Shown here piece after piece: positions 11,476-22,438 of a stretch of 64,000 nt of DNA. A program made the position numbers and the translations under genes. Origin of the DNA: Ottelia alismoides (Eukaryota > Streptophyta > Magnoliopsida > Alismatales > Hydrocharitaceae). Position 1 is the stretch's first letter; each line of letters opens with the position of its first letter. The notes beneath the pieces were generated by a model. That model did no database searches and was not told the DNA's origin. It worked only from the letters and a program-made list of their open reading frames with translations. Location: the NCBI GenBank assembly GCA_037367405.1, contig JAZKJV010003126.1, positions 1,922,001 through 1,986,000 of the forward strand. The letters are read 5' to 3'.

Positions 11476-12623
11476 CTAGAATGGATGTGAAGAAGAAAGA
11501 GTTGCTGAGCTCTCTGCCATATCCTCAAAGATTTGGTATATGACATCCTCCTCATTGTTAAACTGAATACCCCCACAAGCGACAACTACCAACTTCTGAT
11601 TCTCAATACTTAAACCCCTAAAGAGTTTTGCACTAGGCTTGTCTTCGGAATATCGTGGTGGGGGCACTTCTCCATTAAATCTTTAAATCTTTCAACACCT
11701 CGTGAATAGGCTCATGGGACATTTGGGAGAAGTTTGCTATCAACAATCACATTTGGTTGAGGCGTCCAAGTGGGTAGTATTTGCTTAGAAAATCAGACCT
11801 CAACTCTTCCCATGTAGTGACAACTTTTCCTAAATGATTTACCCAATAAAGGGCTTATCCATCAAGCTGAAGGGAAAAGACATCATCTTCACCACATCTA
11901 ACATGATGTAAGTGTAATTTATCGTGTTGCAGATGTGATCGAATTGTTAGAGGTGTACATATGCTTCTTCATTAATATTTCCATGGAATATGGGAAGTAA
12001 TGGTAAGATAGTGGGCTTAAGCTCGAAATGCTCATGAATCGCAGGAATTTGAATCAATGTGTTTGTCTGTAATGCTCCTAGATTATAGGATTCCCTCGGT
12101 GAGAGCTTAGCCACTGGCTCTACAAGTTTTTCTCCCCCATTCCCACCTCCTCCATTGTTTCTATCCTCCTCTCTCATGTCTTGCCTCAGCTCGAGAATTA
12201 TATCTCTCAATGTAGGTTGAAAGTCAGCCTGTTCTGTTAACTGTGCTTGAATGGACTGAATGGAGGCTAACATGGTAGTGTTGATCTCGGACTGTTCAAC
12301 CGACATAAATTGCATTGTACTTGTTTATGCAATTGTAAACTACACTGGATTAGTCTTCGAGAATGATGGAGTCCAAATGATAGTTCAAGATTAGAGTCAA
12401 TCTCGAACAACAGATTGATGGATGAAGTGAAAGGTGAAGTGGAGAAAGAGGAATACTCGGGAAGTGAGTCTTCCGGAGTAGAAGATGACCGGTGTGGAAT
12501 GTAAAATGAGTCTGCAAAGTACGAAAGAGTGATGCTCCAATCTGACATCTTCGATATGAAGAGGCAAGATGCGAGAACACGGAAGTCAACAAGAAGAGAA
12601 TGAGTAGAAGGCGAAAAGTGCAT
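11476..12623 (-). pseudogene. E1 Gag core and N terminus
   Basis: The sense sequence holds a retrotransposon Gag domain. PTILPLLPIFHGN lies in frame 11947-12315. A stop-broken segment follows with VTTWEELRSDFLSKYYPLG around 11770-11820. Frame 11476-11667 continues with ENQKLVVVACGG and EEDVIYQIFEDMAE. The N-terminal part lies in another phase (12267-12746 frame), where the Met at 12623 is the likely start by comparison with E4. Gag would package element RNA; this copy is broken by at least one frameshift and several stops. Confidence 0.85.
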
Positions 12624-14063
12624 GGAAGGATCTCCAGCACTAGCAATCAAACACAAAACAAACACCCTATTCACTAACTCAACACAAGTGAAGAACGTAA
12701 GAGTTCGGTATGTTATCTTCTCAATTTTATTAGGTGATAAAAACAATCTTTGGAAGAGTTAACAAGTTATTAGGTGTCTGTATTTCCCTAAAGATTGGCC
12801 CGGATTCTTATGACTAGTTGAATCCATTTTGAGCATGTATGGATGTAAGTACGGACCATAAAAACTGCTATCGGTTACTTAAGGACATAGCCTTACATAG
12901 TGTCCTTTAAACAATCCACTCTGCTAAGGAAATACAGATAGTTTACCAGCTACCCGCATTCCCTCACTGAGAAGTAGCTAATCATTTTTTTATAGAATCA
13001 GTAGTCTATATGAAAATCTGAGCTTGGCTCTATCCTAGTGTTCGTCTATTTCTAACTTGCAAGTAAATTCAAGCAATGAGGGGGGTTACTCTCCTCAAAA
13101 CAATTGTGCTTGTCCTTACAATAAGTTTTAGGGTCGAGTTTTCTTTAGCAATCTCGATTTTATCGAGTTATCACTCTTTTTGAATATTTTGCAATGAATT
13201 GCCTACCGAGTGTCCAATTTACTTTTTGAATTATGTGAGGGAACAAGGAAGGAGATCGAAAATGCCAATGCACGATAAAATTCAATGATGCATGCATTAG
13301 TTTAGAGATGCATACCTTATCACTAATACTCTACATGAAGGGTGATCCACACATAATTTAAAGAAAGAAATTAAACTATCCTATATAATGCATGTGAACC
13401 GTCCTAGCAATAACTTCTATTAACAGGTAAGAACCAGTTAATTTGACTAACTCCAAATTACGGTCTATTCTGTAGTTGTAGAAATTCATGTTAAGGGATT
13501 TGGACCTAATTAATTACATGGCTCGAACAAGTTAATAAAGCAATCACTAAGGGCTAAGCACATAAACCGCATGAAAACAAAGAAAAAAGGAGATAAAAAC
13601 AAAATCGATGAGGTCATCCAAGTGCGTCGGCACTTGGTGAAAAACCATGTACACAAGGTATATAATGTCTTTTTACAAGAGTTTTAAATGAATAAAAGAA
13701 ATGCTAAACTCTATATATATCAAGTGCTCTAAATGTTGGTCTTCTCGAAATCTTCTTCTCCTCCTCCCACGCTCTCTTGCTACTTGGTGAAGAATCAAGC
13801 TGCCTCTGCTTCGCTTGGGTGCATCGACTCTCCTAAGAATGACGCCCTCGCTCGTATGGGCCCTCTCAAGGAGGAGGAAATAAAAGAATGTGTAAGAGAC
13901 CCAATTATATAAATGTGATCAAAAATACTGGAAATAAATACAATGAATATGAATAATGAAATGAATTAATGAAAGTAGAGATAAAACTAAGAGAAAGAAA
14001 AAAAAGTATATACAACCAAAGAATAGTAGGTCAAAAGAAAAACCTAACTACCCTCACCATGCC
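12624..14063 (-). other. E1 leader (5' UTR)
   Basis: Non-coding sequence between PBS and gag. It contains the conserved gag-proximal block (12645-12745, with AAGAGTTCGG on the plus strand), the block around gtaagtacggacc (12840-12980) shared with E4 and E5, and a block with actctcctcaaaacaatt (13088) also shared with E4. Confidence 0.75.
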
Positions 14064-14081
14064 TCCCCAGCAACGACGCCA
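14064..14081 (-). promoter_or_regulatory. E1 primer binding site (tRNA-Asp)
   Basis: The plus strand carries tccccagcaacgacgcca, matching the 3' end of plant tRNA-Asp with two mismatches, three bases from the LTR. Minus-strand DNA synthesis would have started here. Confidence 0.88.
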
Positions 14082-14084
14082 TTT

Positions 14085-17000
14085 TGTTGAGCGTACTTCT
14101 TGGGGCTTTTATTTCAATGAATTAATCACAAGTGAAAATACAATCATTGCAACCAAAGAAACGTCAAAAAAGGCATAAATCAATAAAAGAAAATGTAGCA
14201 AGAGAATATGCTATTTAATTTACTTGTATAGCTAACAGTATTGAACTCAAGGAGGCACCAAAAATCCCGAGGGTAATTTTATGCAATAAAAAAATAAAGT
14301 AATCTCCATGCACGCTCTCCATGCACGCCATGCTTGGTTGTTGTATTTTCTTTTTAGATTTTTTTATTTTTATGTAATTTTCATTTTATATTTTTATTTG
14401 GTTTTCAGATTTTTATTTTTTTATTTTTTTAAAATAATGAAAATAAATTTACAGCACACACGCTCAACTCTTTTAGTATTTTTCAATTATATCAAAAATA
14501 AACAGATATATAAACAAAAATTATTTTGGATTTTGGATAAATTTTTAATGTTATAATTTTTTCAAAATTTTCCACATTTTTTTAAAGAATTTAAATAAAT
14601 CAAACACAAGAAATTAAAGAAACAGAAAATAAAATAAATGTTTTTGGAATTTTAAAATAGTCAATAAGGCTAAAAATAATTGAAACATATATAGAATGAA
14701 AGATATTATTTATATTTTCCAGAAAGCCATTTTTTGGAGTTTTAGAAGATTTTATATGAATTTTTAATATTCTTAAGAGTTTTATGATTTTTATAATACG
14801 GTTTTTATAAAGAAATAAATGGCCAAAATTGGACAGAAACTAAAATAAATCAAAAGCAGCAAACAAGGTTTTTTTAGAATTTTCGGAAGGATTTTTATAT
14901 CTTTTATGATTTTTAGTGCAATCAAAACATGTCTATGATGTTTTTGAATTTTAATAAATAATAACAATAAAGAGAATGCGAAATGAAAATTGTGGATGAA
15001 AGATGAATGTAGCAAAACCTTATAGGAAATTTTATGGAATTTTTAGACATGTTTTGATAATTTTTATTTGATTTTAAATATGCAAACTAAATGCAGGTTC
15101 ACGGGGACTAATATGCAATTATTTTAAGCTTGAGGCCTAAATGATAATAATGATATAAAATATAGTGTTAGATATGCAAAATTCCCAAAAACTCACATGC
15201 ATGAGCACATGTGCCATGCATGGCTAGAACTTTATGTAAATAAATTAAATATGAGGGCCAATCAATAATAGAGGAAGTTAAACCTTTTATTGCAATTTAC
15301 TCATAAAATTCACGTGATGAGCATACACTGCAGTTCAAAAAGGACTAAAATGTAAATAATTTAAAGCGTAGGATATGAAATGCAAATGTTCCATAACGAC
15401 AAGATGGCACATGTCCTCACAGGGATTTATTTAAAAATAAATAAAAGACAAGGCTTGTAGGAGCAAATATACCATTAAATTGCATGGCTCCTTGGACAGT
15501 TCAAATGCGCTTCCAGATTGATTGGACGGTGGAGGATGAAGCGTGCTTGAAGGGTCAAGATCTGATCTGAATCTTTAATCAATGATGGAGCTTTCGGCAA
15601 CTTCAACGATTCAGATCTATTCTGGCGTGAAGTTCTTAATCTAACGTGACAAAGGGGTATGGATGAATTGGGAAGCAGGTATTCCCCGACGAGCTTGATC
15701 TAGCAGGATCTCTCTCATCTTAGCTCTATTCCTCATCAAATCGATCTTAAATCCAAGCTCTTGCAATTCCACATCTCCTGATGGTGAAAGTATGGCTAAT
15801 ATAATGACGTTTGTGCAAGGATCTGGAGGGTAAGAGGTCAGATGCTCCATGTGAACCTCCTATCCTCTACTATGCTTCTCTTGCATTCTTTGACCATGCA
15901 AATGCACACTCATGCTCGGAGGATGCCTCCGACCTAAACTTTAGTCAAGAACACAGTTAATATGGACTGGATGGAGGTCTCCTACGAAGATGGTCGGAGT
16001 AGAGATCGAACTCCGGATCTGTTAAGAACCGAAGGTTGGTAGAAGGTGGAAGGACTGGAGAATGGTCGTGTAAACATTTTGGCAAAGTCGGGGGTTGTTG
16101 ATCTTGAATAGAACTCCTCTAATCGTGCAAATCGGAGGTTAAGAATGTTGATCTGATCTAGGGGATTCAAATGGAATCGAAGTGACAAATAAAGAGTAAA
16201 TCAAAGATAATCTTCCTAGGTTACCTATGGAATATAAGAGGAGAAAGGGAACGCCTCGATCTGGGGCTGATGGTAGAGAGGCGAAGACACGGAGAACTTC
16301 GACGGCATAATTGGATCACAACCTTCACTCAAACTTTTCCACTCCAAATCGAAGAGCAGCTGCTCTATCACCGCAACTATCTCTAGGAACCGACCGTGGG
16401 AAAAAATATGGGTCAAGGACGGATTAAGGACAAGGCGGAGGGAATGGATGTCTATTTATAATATGAGCTCTGGCGAAAGATTGAATTTCGAAAGGGACGA
16501 GATCATAGGTGAGGATGGTGGAACTAATGCGTGGGTGTGGGAGAAGAATGAATGGGCAATAAGTTTGGAAAAGGGAGTGTGAATGGTTAATTGATAATGC
16601 ACGAGGGAGAAATGGGTGAAGTAACGACGGAGCGAGGTTAGCAGGAGAGGAAGCGCAGACTGGGGAGTTTACTCGGGTCAACAAACTCGAGTCGACCAAT
16701 CAGATCGCGCATGGGATGAGGACAAAATACACTATACGACAAAAAGGCCAAAAATGTAAATTAATTGAATTAAAAATAAAAATGAATTTATTTAATTACA
16801 TAATATAAATAAAAATGTTAAGAATAAATAAAAGTTAATTTGGGGTATTCTGAAATAATTAAATAATATATCTATTAGGGTTAAAATAAATTCAAGGTGT
16901 TATTTACAGGTATGTATACCTATATATACAAGACTTTGATTTTTAATTAATTATTTTTATACATATATATAATTTAATATTTTATTTATTTACAATATAT

Positions 17001-17952
17001 TAAAAGGGTTTTAATGATAATTTTATTTGAATTTTAGGTACTTATTAATTAGGTTAATTAAATAAGTATAGCTATAGTACGTACATGGTGATACATATAC
17101 AATATATACATGATTTTATTTTTGTTGATTTTTTTTCATTTTATGATTTTTATTTGTATTTTATATGAGTTAAATACAGTATTTAAAAGTAATTAAAAAT
17201 AAAATATTCACAAATATGCATAAGGAAATAATTAATTTAATAATATACATAGTGTACATATGTATAATATAAAGTAATACCCCAATTGGCCACATTTCAC
17301 ACCTTAACTCTAAATTTTATGAAATCACTCCATTTTAAAGATAATTTAATTTGGAGTACAATGAAAGTGAATTTGATGAATTCATAGTTTAGATGGAGAA
17401 GATATTGACTTTAAGAGTTTGTTCTTTTGCGGCTTTTAGAGTGTGTGGTTGTTTACACTATATATAGATTTTTATTTACAATTATTTTTATTATTTACAA
17501 ATGAATTTTATGCACAATTTTAAATAAGAAATAATTTTTATTTATAAAGAATTCAGTAATGAATAAGATAATGGAAGGATTATGTATTATAGACAATAAT
17601 GTACATGTAATCAATAATTACAAGTGACCAATGTGTTTCTGGGATTTTTGGAGTTTTTGGCCTTATCTGCCCCTACTTTCTTCCTTGTCGATTAGATCAA
17701 GTCTTGACCTTCTCTTGGGGTCTGATTCAGCATGTATCTATTGCATATATATAGTCTATTAGTTTCTTTATTTTCCCTTTATTTCTTTATTTCTTTATTT
17801 ATTTATTTTAGATCAAAATTAGTGATAAATATATAATATTTGCACAATAATTAGTGTCAGTAAAAGAATGGAATTACTGATATTTACAGGTGTTTTATAA
17901 GGGATTTTAAGCTAAAATAAATGAATAAAGATGATGAAACACAGATTCATCA
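14085..17952 (-). repeat. E1 5' LTR (right copy)
   Basis: Begins TGTTGAGCGTACTTC, ends CAGATTCATCA, and aligns with 252-4090. It is longer by about 30 bp because of small indels. AGCAT follows it. Confidence 0.92.
16452..16460 (-). promoter_or_regulatory. TATA box of E1 5' LTR
   Basis: The minus strand reads TATAAATAG in the 5' LTR. It is the likely promoter for full-length E1 RNA, firing leftward into the element, and is conserved with 2620-2630. Confidence 0.6.
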
Positions 17953-17957
17953 AGCAT
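17953..17957. repeat. E1 target-site duplication AGCAT, right copy
   Basis: Exact repeat of 247-251. Confidence 0.9.
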
Positions 17958-18504
17958 ACATCATGGTTTTCGTTTGCATCATCTTTTATGAATCCTTATT
18001 GATTTATCACTTAGGATTTTAAAGGAATCGAGACTGGATGGTCGACAATGTATACTTGTTTACTCACATTTAACTCAAGTGACAACTAATGTCTAAAATT
18101 GGGAATGTTAATGCAAGTTGATTTAATTAAAATGGAGTTAAAATTAACCTTGTATTGGGAGAGCAAACCCCACATTAGTTGCAGGTCCATTTTGCAAATT
18201 GAGAGGTGATGATGTATCCATAGGATAGTGCCCAAATCCTACTTTATACCAGCTTGTAATGGACTCAAACTTTTTATTTTCACCAATAAAATGGGCAAGA
18301 TAATTGGACCATAATTACTTGGTCTTCATGTGTGAGTTGGTGAATCTATCGGGTTTGCTAGTGCTTGATTGTGTGATTTCTTCAAGCCCTCCCTTAATAT
18401 CTAGAACTCCATTTCCATCTCCTTAGACTCATCTATCTTGATAGATTCAACTAACCCTATTGTGTCTCGATTCCTTCACCCTTAGAACTTTTTTTGATAC
18501 ATAG

Positions 18505-18856
18505 GCTACTTTTCAGCCTAAATATAGGGGGAGCCAAGTAGTCTCTGATTGTTCATATGGGGTCTCTTCTAATCGCATTTCATATCTCTTTACTTAGCTT
18601 TTTTCAGCCTAAGCATAGGGGGCATGAGGCCCCGTATTCTTTTAACTCATTCTTTTTACGCAATTCCTTCTCTTCCAGCATATACTTATGTTATTTTTAA
18701 CCTAAGTACAGAGGGAGACTCACTTCAGTTCCCTTATATCGCTTTGTATTTAGTACGAGCTATGGCTTCATATCACTCAATGCTATGAGGACATAGCACA
18801 AGCTAAGTATGGGGACATACCATATGTATTTCATATATACCTTAGCCATAGCTCAT
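18505..18856 (+). repeat. E2 double-stem hairpin array
   Basis: On the plus strand (sense here) there are repeated agcctaa(a/g)(t/c)atagggg segments at about 18517-18533 and 18608-18624, and a large stem GAGCTATGGCT (18759-18769) / AGCCATAGCTC (18846-18856), 11 bp perfect, enclosing GCTAAGTATGGGG. It is the homologue of the E5 array and uses the same outer arm. Confidence 0.75.
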
Positions 18857-20438
18857 ACTTTAAACTTTTTATCAAAACTTTTTGGGCTAAGGGTAACTTA
18901 TACTTTTTTAAACTGGTTTTTTTGTAAAATAAATAATTTGAAAATAATTTGAAAACTTTTATATACCTATATGACATTATTTTCTAAAATGTTTTACATT
19001 AGCAAAAAATGTGGTTTTACTTGTTTTGAAATATATGTAAATTGTTTGGAAAATGTATATCTATGTGACATGGCTTGTAAAATGGTTTTTCAAATCTTTT
19101 CAAATATGAGGGCATACTTGATATTAACAAATGTTTTGTAAATAAACCTAACTTTATTTAAAGAAACAAATAAAAATAAATAATAATAATAATAACCACA
19201 CAAATACTAACTAATAAGTTGATGTTTCTTTGACACTTACAAATTCACACAAGGCTTGTTGAGATTCATAACACTTGGGTCTTGAGGTCTAAAAATTCAG
19301 AGTTAACCTGTCTTAATCAATATAGTCTTATACTTAATAATTCACATTTCCCTAATTTAAAAATATGTATGCTATATTACATGCTTAATCTCCACCTTAA
19401 ATAATATGACCAACACTCATTTACATGATTGTATTTACGATGAGATGATTTGAGGTTTCACTTGAGGGACTGGGACTTGGGATTTGAGTTTGGACCTGAT
19501 CTTATGATGCTCAATGATGAGATAAAATCAATGAATACTTCATGATACTTGAGTGTCAGCAACTTAGCCAGTATGAGAACATGCTTCTTGTACCGATCTT
19601 CTGATATTTACCTAAGTTCCAGGGTGTGATGAAATTAAAATAAAATATTGATCAGTGTGCGTCAACTTTTGGTAAAAGTAGTGGAGCTAGTTTAAAAGAA
19701 AAAGAAAAGAAAGAAAGAAATGAAAAGAGAAGTTCATACAAAATAAAAATAAGTTCAAAGAGCTTCCACCAGAGGCTAGCTCTCCCAACATTCTAACTGT
19801 CCATTTAGACCAAAAATCTTAGGCTTTTATGAGTTGGGATAGTACCTCAAAAAGGGCTCTGCATCGTATGGTGATACAAGTCTGGGTGTTGAAGTTATAA
19901 TAAATACTCAAAAGAGACACACCCCAATGCATTCCCAAGAAAACAAATGCAGACAACTCAAACTCTTTTGATGGACACACTGATCAACAACCAAAAATAT
20001 ATTGTGTTGAGTTGATAAGGCACTTGAGAGAACCCTTATTCTAATGAGAGGGAAAGAAGAAAAGAGACAGTCCTATGCACTCCATAACCTGGCTTTCCAG
20101 CTACCCATTTAAGTCCGAAAACTAAAGAGACAGAGGATTGAATGCAAGAATAGATTTATTCCCTAGTGTCGAGAATCGGGTTCTTAGGAGAGTCTCTTGG
20201 ATGATAACCTTGGGTGACATTTCGACTTGACTCTTATAACAGTCAACACTTAAATGGCATACCTTGTATTATATATATGTAAAAATAGAGAGTTTTATGA
20301 TTAGAGAAGTTGAGTTCCTTCTGATTAAGACCTGGTTTAGCTTATAGTTTTAGGGCCATAAAATCGAGTGTTCTGAATTGATCAATTCTTGTATCTACAC
20401 ATGAACAATCAGAGAAACAACTAACTTATTCATTCTTT

Positions 20439-20460
20439 ATTTGCTCAACGACGAGCAAAT
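20439..20460 (+). promoter_or_regulatory. PPT-adjacent hairpin of E2
   Basis: Arms ATTTGCTC and GAGCAAAT pair perfectly over 8 bp around loop AACGAC, four bases from the polypurine tract. Confidence 0.65.
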
Positions 20461-20463
20461 CTT

Positions 20464-20475
20464 AAGTATAGGGGG
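20464..20475 (+). promoter_or_regulatory. E2 polypurine tract
   Basis: AAGTATAGGGGG directly precedes the LTR start TGATAAATC on the plus strand and fixes the orientation of E2. Confidence 0.85.
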
Positions 20476-21030
20476 TGATAAATCCCAGATTTATCATCAG
20501 ACTAACCAAATTCCATCGATGGTCAACTCTCTTTGGAAGCACGATAGAATTGTGCGTATGATATATGATTTTGGAAAGTATATGATCGATATTGACTCTC
20601 AATGATCGAATGAAAACTTAAAGATAAAACCCTAAAGGAGATAGTACAAATGAGATCAGAACTTTAGGTTTAATCATGGTGTCTTCCAGTATGCAAGATA
20701 TACAAGTGTTAGGAATACTCGAGGGTGATGTGATCTTAAACGATTGTATACCATCACGCTTGCATTTCAAGGGAGTAATGAAACATGTCCAGCATGATTA
20801 GACATCTATAACGGGTCTTCAAGATCTAGATATGAGATTGGATCTCACTATCCAAGTCACTGTACATGGCATATACACTATCTCTAACCTTATCTCCAAG
20901 TATCTAAGGAGAAGGCACACAATTCTTAAAAGAGTTCGAGAATTGTTCAACGAGAAAGTTTATCTAAGCAATGGAGAATTGGATAATTAAATAGGATGTA
21001 ATTACCACAATTAATGCGGATAGAGATATC
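20476..21030 (+). repeat. E2 3' LTR, first 555 bp
   Basis: It starts with a perfect palindrome (arms TGATAAATC and GATTTATCA around CCA) and is cut off at 21030 by E7. No coding sequence. Confidence 0.75.
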
Positions 21031-22438
21031 TGATGAACTGTAAAATTTCCTCTTTAATTTGTCATTTTTATCGTAGAACAAGAGGTGATTTTGGATCTAT
21101 GCAGAATCGAGCACATGCTTGAATATGTGGCGATGAAATTTTACTTGGTAAGTATACCAAGGTTGAACACTAGGGCACGAGCCTCCAAGTCAATTAATCA
21201 GATCTCATTGATTAAAAATAGGTGATTGAATTCTTTGATTTAGGTCTTCTCAATGCAAACGTCACAAAATGAAGATAAAATATACACACAAAACAAATGG
21301 ACAAACATATATATATGTAGGACGAAGATGCAATGAATAAGGAGCAGAGATATGATGGAGAATAATGGTGCACACGAAATGAGAGATCAATTTCATACAT
21401 TTTTTATTTTAATTTTATGCAAAATAAATGTGATATAAAATGCAAGAAAATGTGATGCAAGGTTCAGTGAGATGCAATACATTAACTGATGAGAAATATG
21501 CCATTTTTAGCAATATAAAAATTAATGCAAGATGCCATGAAATGATACAGAGGGATGCATCAAAAAATGCACCCTAAAAATAGTTCAATATTGAGCAATC
21601 AAAAGTGAGTTTTAATATCATTTGATGCACGATGATAAATAATGTCATTTAAATGAGGAACAAATGAAACATGAATCATGTAGCATTTAGCATAAAACTA
21701 TGCATTAAATAAGAGAAATAATAATGCAATCATGAAAAGCACAAAATTAGCAAAACAATGGAATTGAAATCACTGGATTTGGAGTTCACATGTTCAAGTT
21801 AGGAATAAAAGAGTGCAAGGGCATAATTGCAATAAAAATACGAAGATAAAATGCATAAAATTTGCATATAGGTCCTTCAAAGGGGCATAATGCGATTAAT
21901 AAAAATAAGTTAGGCCACTTCATAATATTTCCATGCGCGTACGTGAGGCACACGCGCCTGGGAAGGACCTTTTTTGCAATAATTCCAACTTGGAGAGGAA
22001 TGGATGCAATTTACCCAACTTGCACGCGATTGGAATGCACATAGGCTAGGCTCGAGAAGCAAGTGAGGTTTGAATGGAGGTTGGGCGCCGCTATAGGTGG
22101 CTCAGGCCATGGGGCGACCTGAGGTGCTTCGGGCAGAGGCTCGGTTCCACCGAGCCACATAACTTCGGTGAGGCGATTTGGCAGCATCTAAGCCATTGGA
22201 TGGACGTCAAATGGGCGCCATCTAACGACAATTTTATCTTCAAGCTTTCATCTTCCATCGCAAGGGAGGCATCATGTTTGGAGCCTCGGTAGGGATGCCA
22301 TAGCTCCACCGTCCTCGATTGATCTTGTTGTATGTCGAAGAAGATGCCAGAGGGTCTGGCGATGAAGCTTGAGTGGCATAGGAGATAACACATAGGGCTC
22401 CACCCTCTTCGCCTGCAGCCCATCACTCCGACCACATC
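21031..22438 (-). repeat. E7: truncated LTR interrupted by E5
   Basis: Starts TGATGAACTGTAAAA and runs parallel to the first 1.4 kb of the E5 LTRs (22439 and 62253 onward), including the GC-richer part near 22080-22430. It stops where E5 begins. Its flank ATATC (21026-21030) would be the target duplication, but the partner should lie beyond the window. The rest of E7 is expected right of 64000. Confidence 0.75.

Larger units (their letters stand above)
252..17952 (-). mobile_element. E1: complete but decayed Athila-type LTR retrotransposon
   Basis: A 17.7 kb element with two LTRs of about 3.85 kb, a tRNA-Asp primer binding site, a polypurine tract and a 10 kb internal region on the minus strand. 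Sense order is LTR, PBS, leader, gag, protease, RT, RNase H, integrase, 3' UTR, PPT, LTR. Perfect 5-bp target duplications AGCAT flank it. The two LTRs are roughly 85-90 percent identical by eye over the first 200 bases, and every domain carries stops, frameshifts or deletions, so it is old. No envelope-like frame lies between integrase and the 3' LTR. Confidence 0.93.
17958..20475 (+). mobile_element. E2: internal region of a non-coding plus-strand element
   Basis: This stretch continues the strip at 221-251. Its reverse complement aligns in order with both internal parts of E5: leader (61090-61640), hairpins (60770-61080), middle (59900-60240) and the PPT-proximal part (28560-29460). It ends with a polypurine tract. 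No gag or pol sequence and no long frame is present, so E2 is a non-autonomous, LARD-like element of the E5 family lying in the opposite orientation. The upstream LTR and PBS must lie left of the window, beyond E6. Confidence 0.82.

Noticed and set aside
22074..22435. Overlapping frames of 72 and 114 codons in E7 LTR
   Set aside because: GC-rich LTR segment with frames on both strands that are not retained at the homologous sites in the E5 LTRs.
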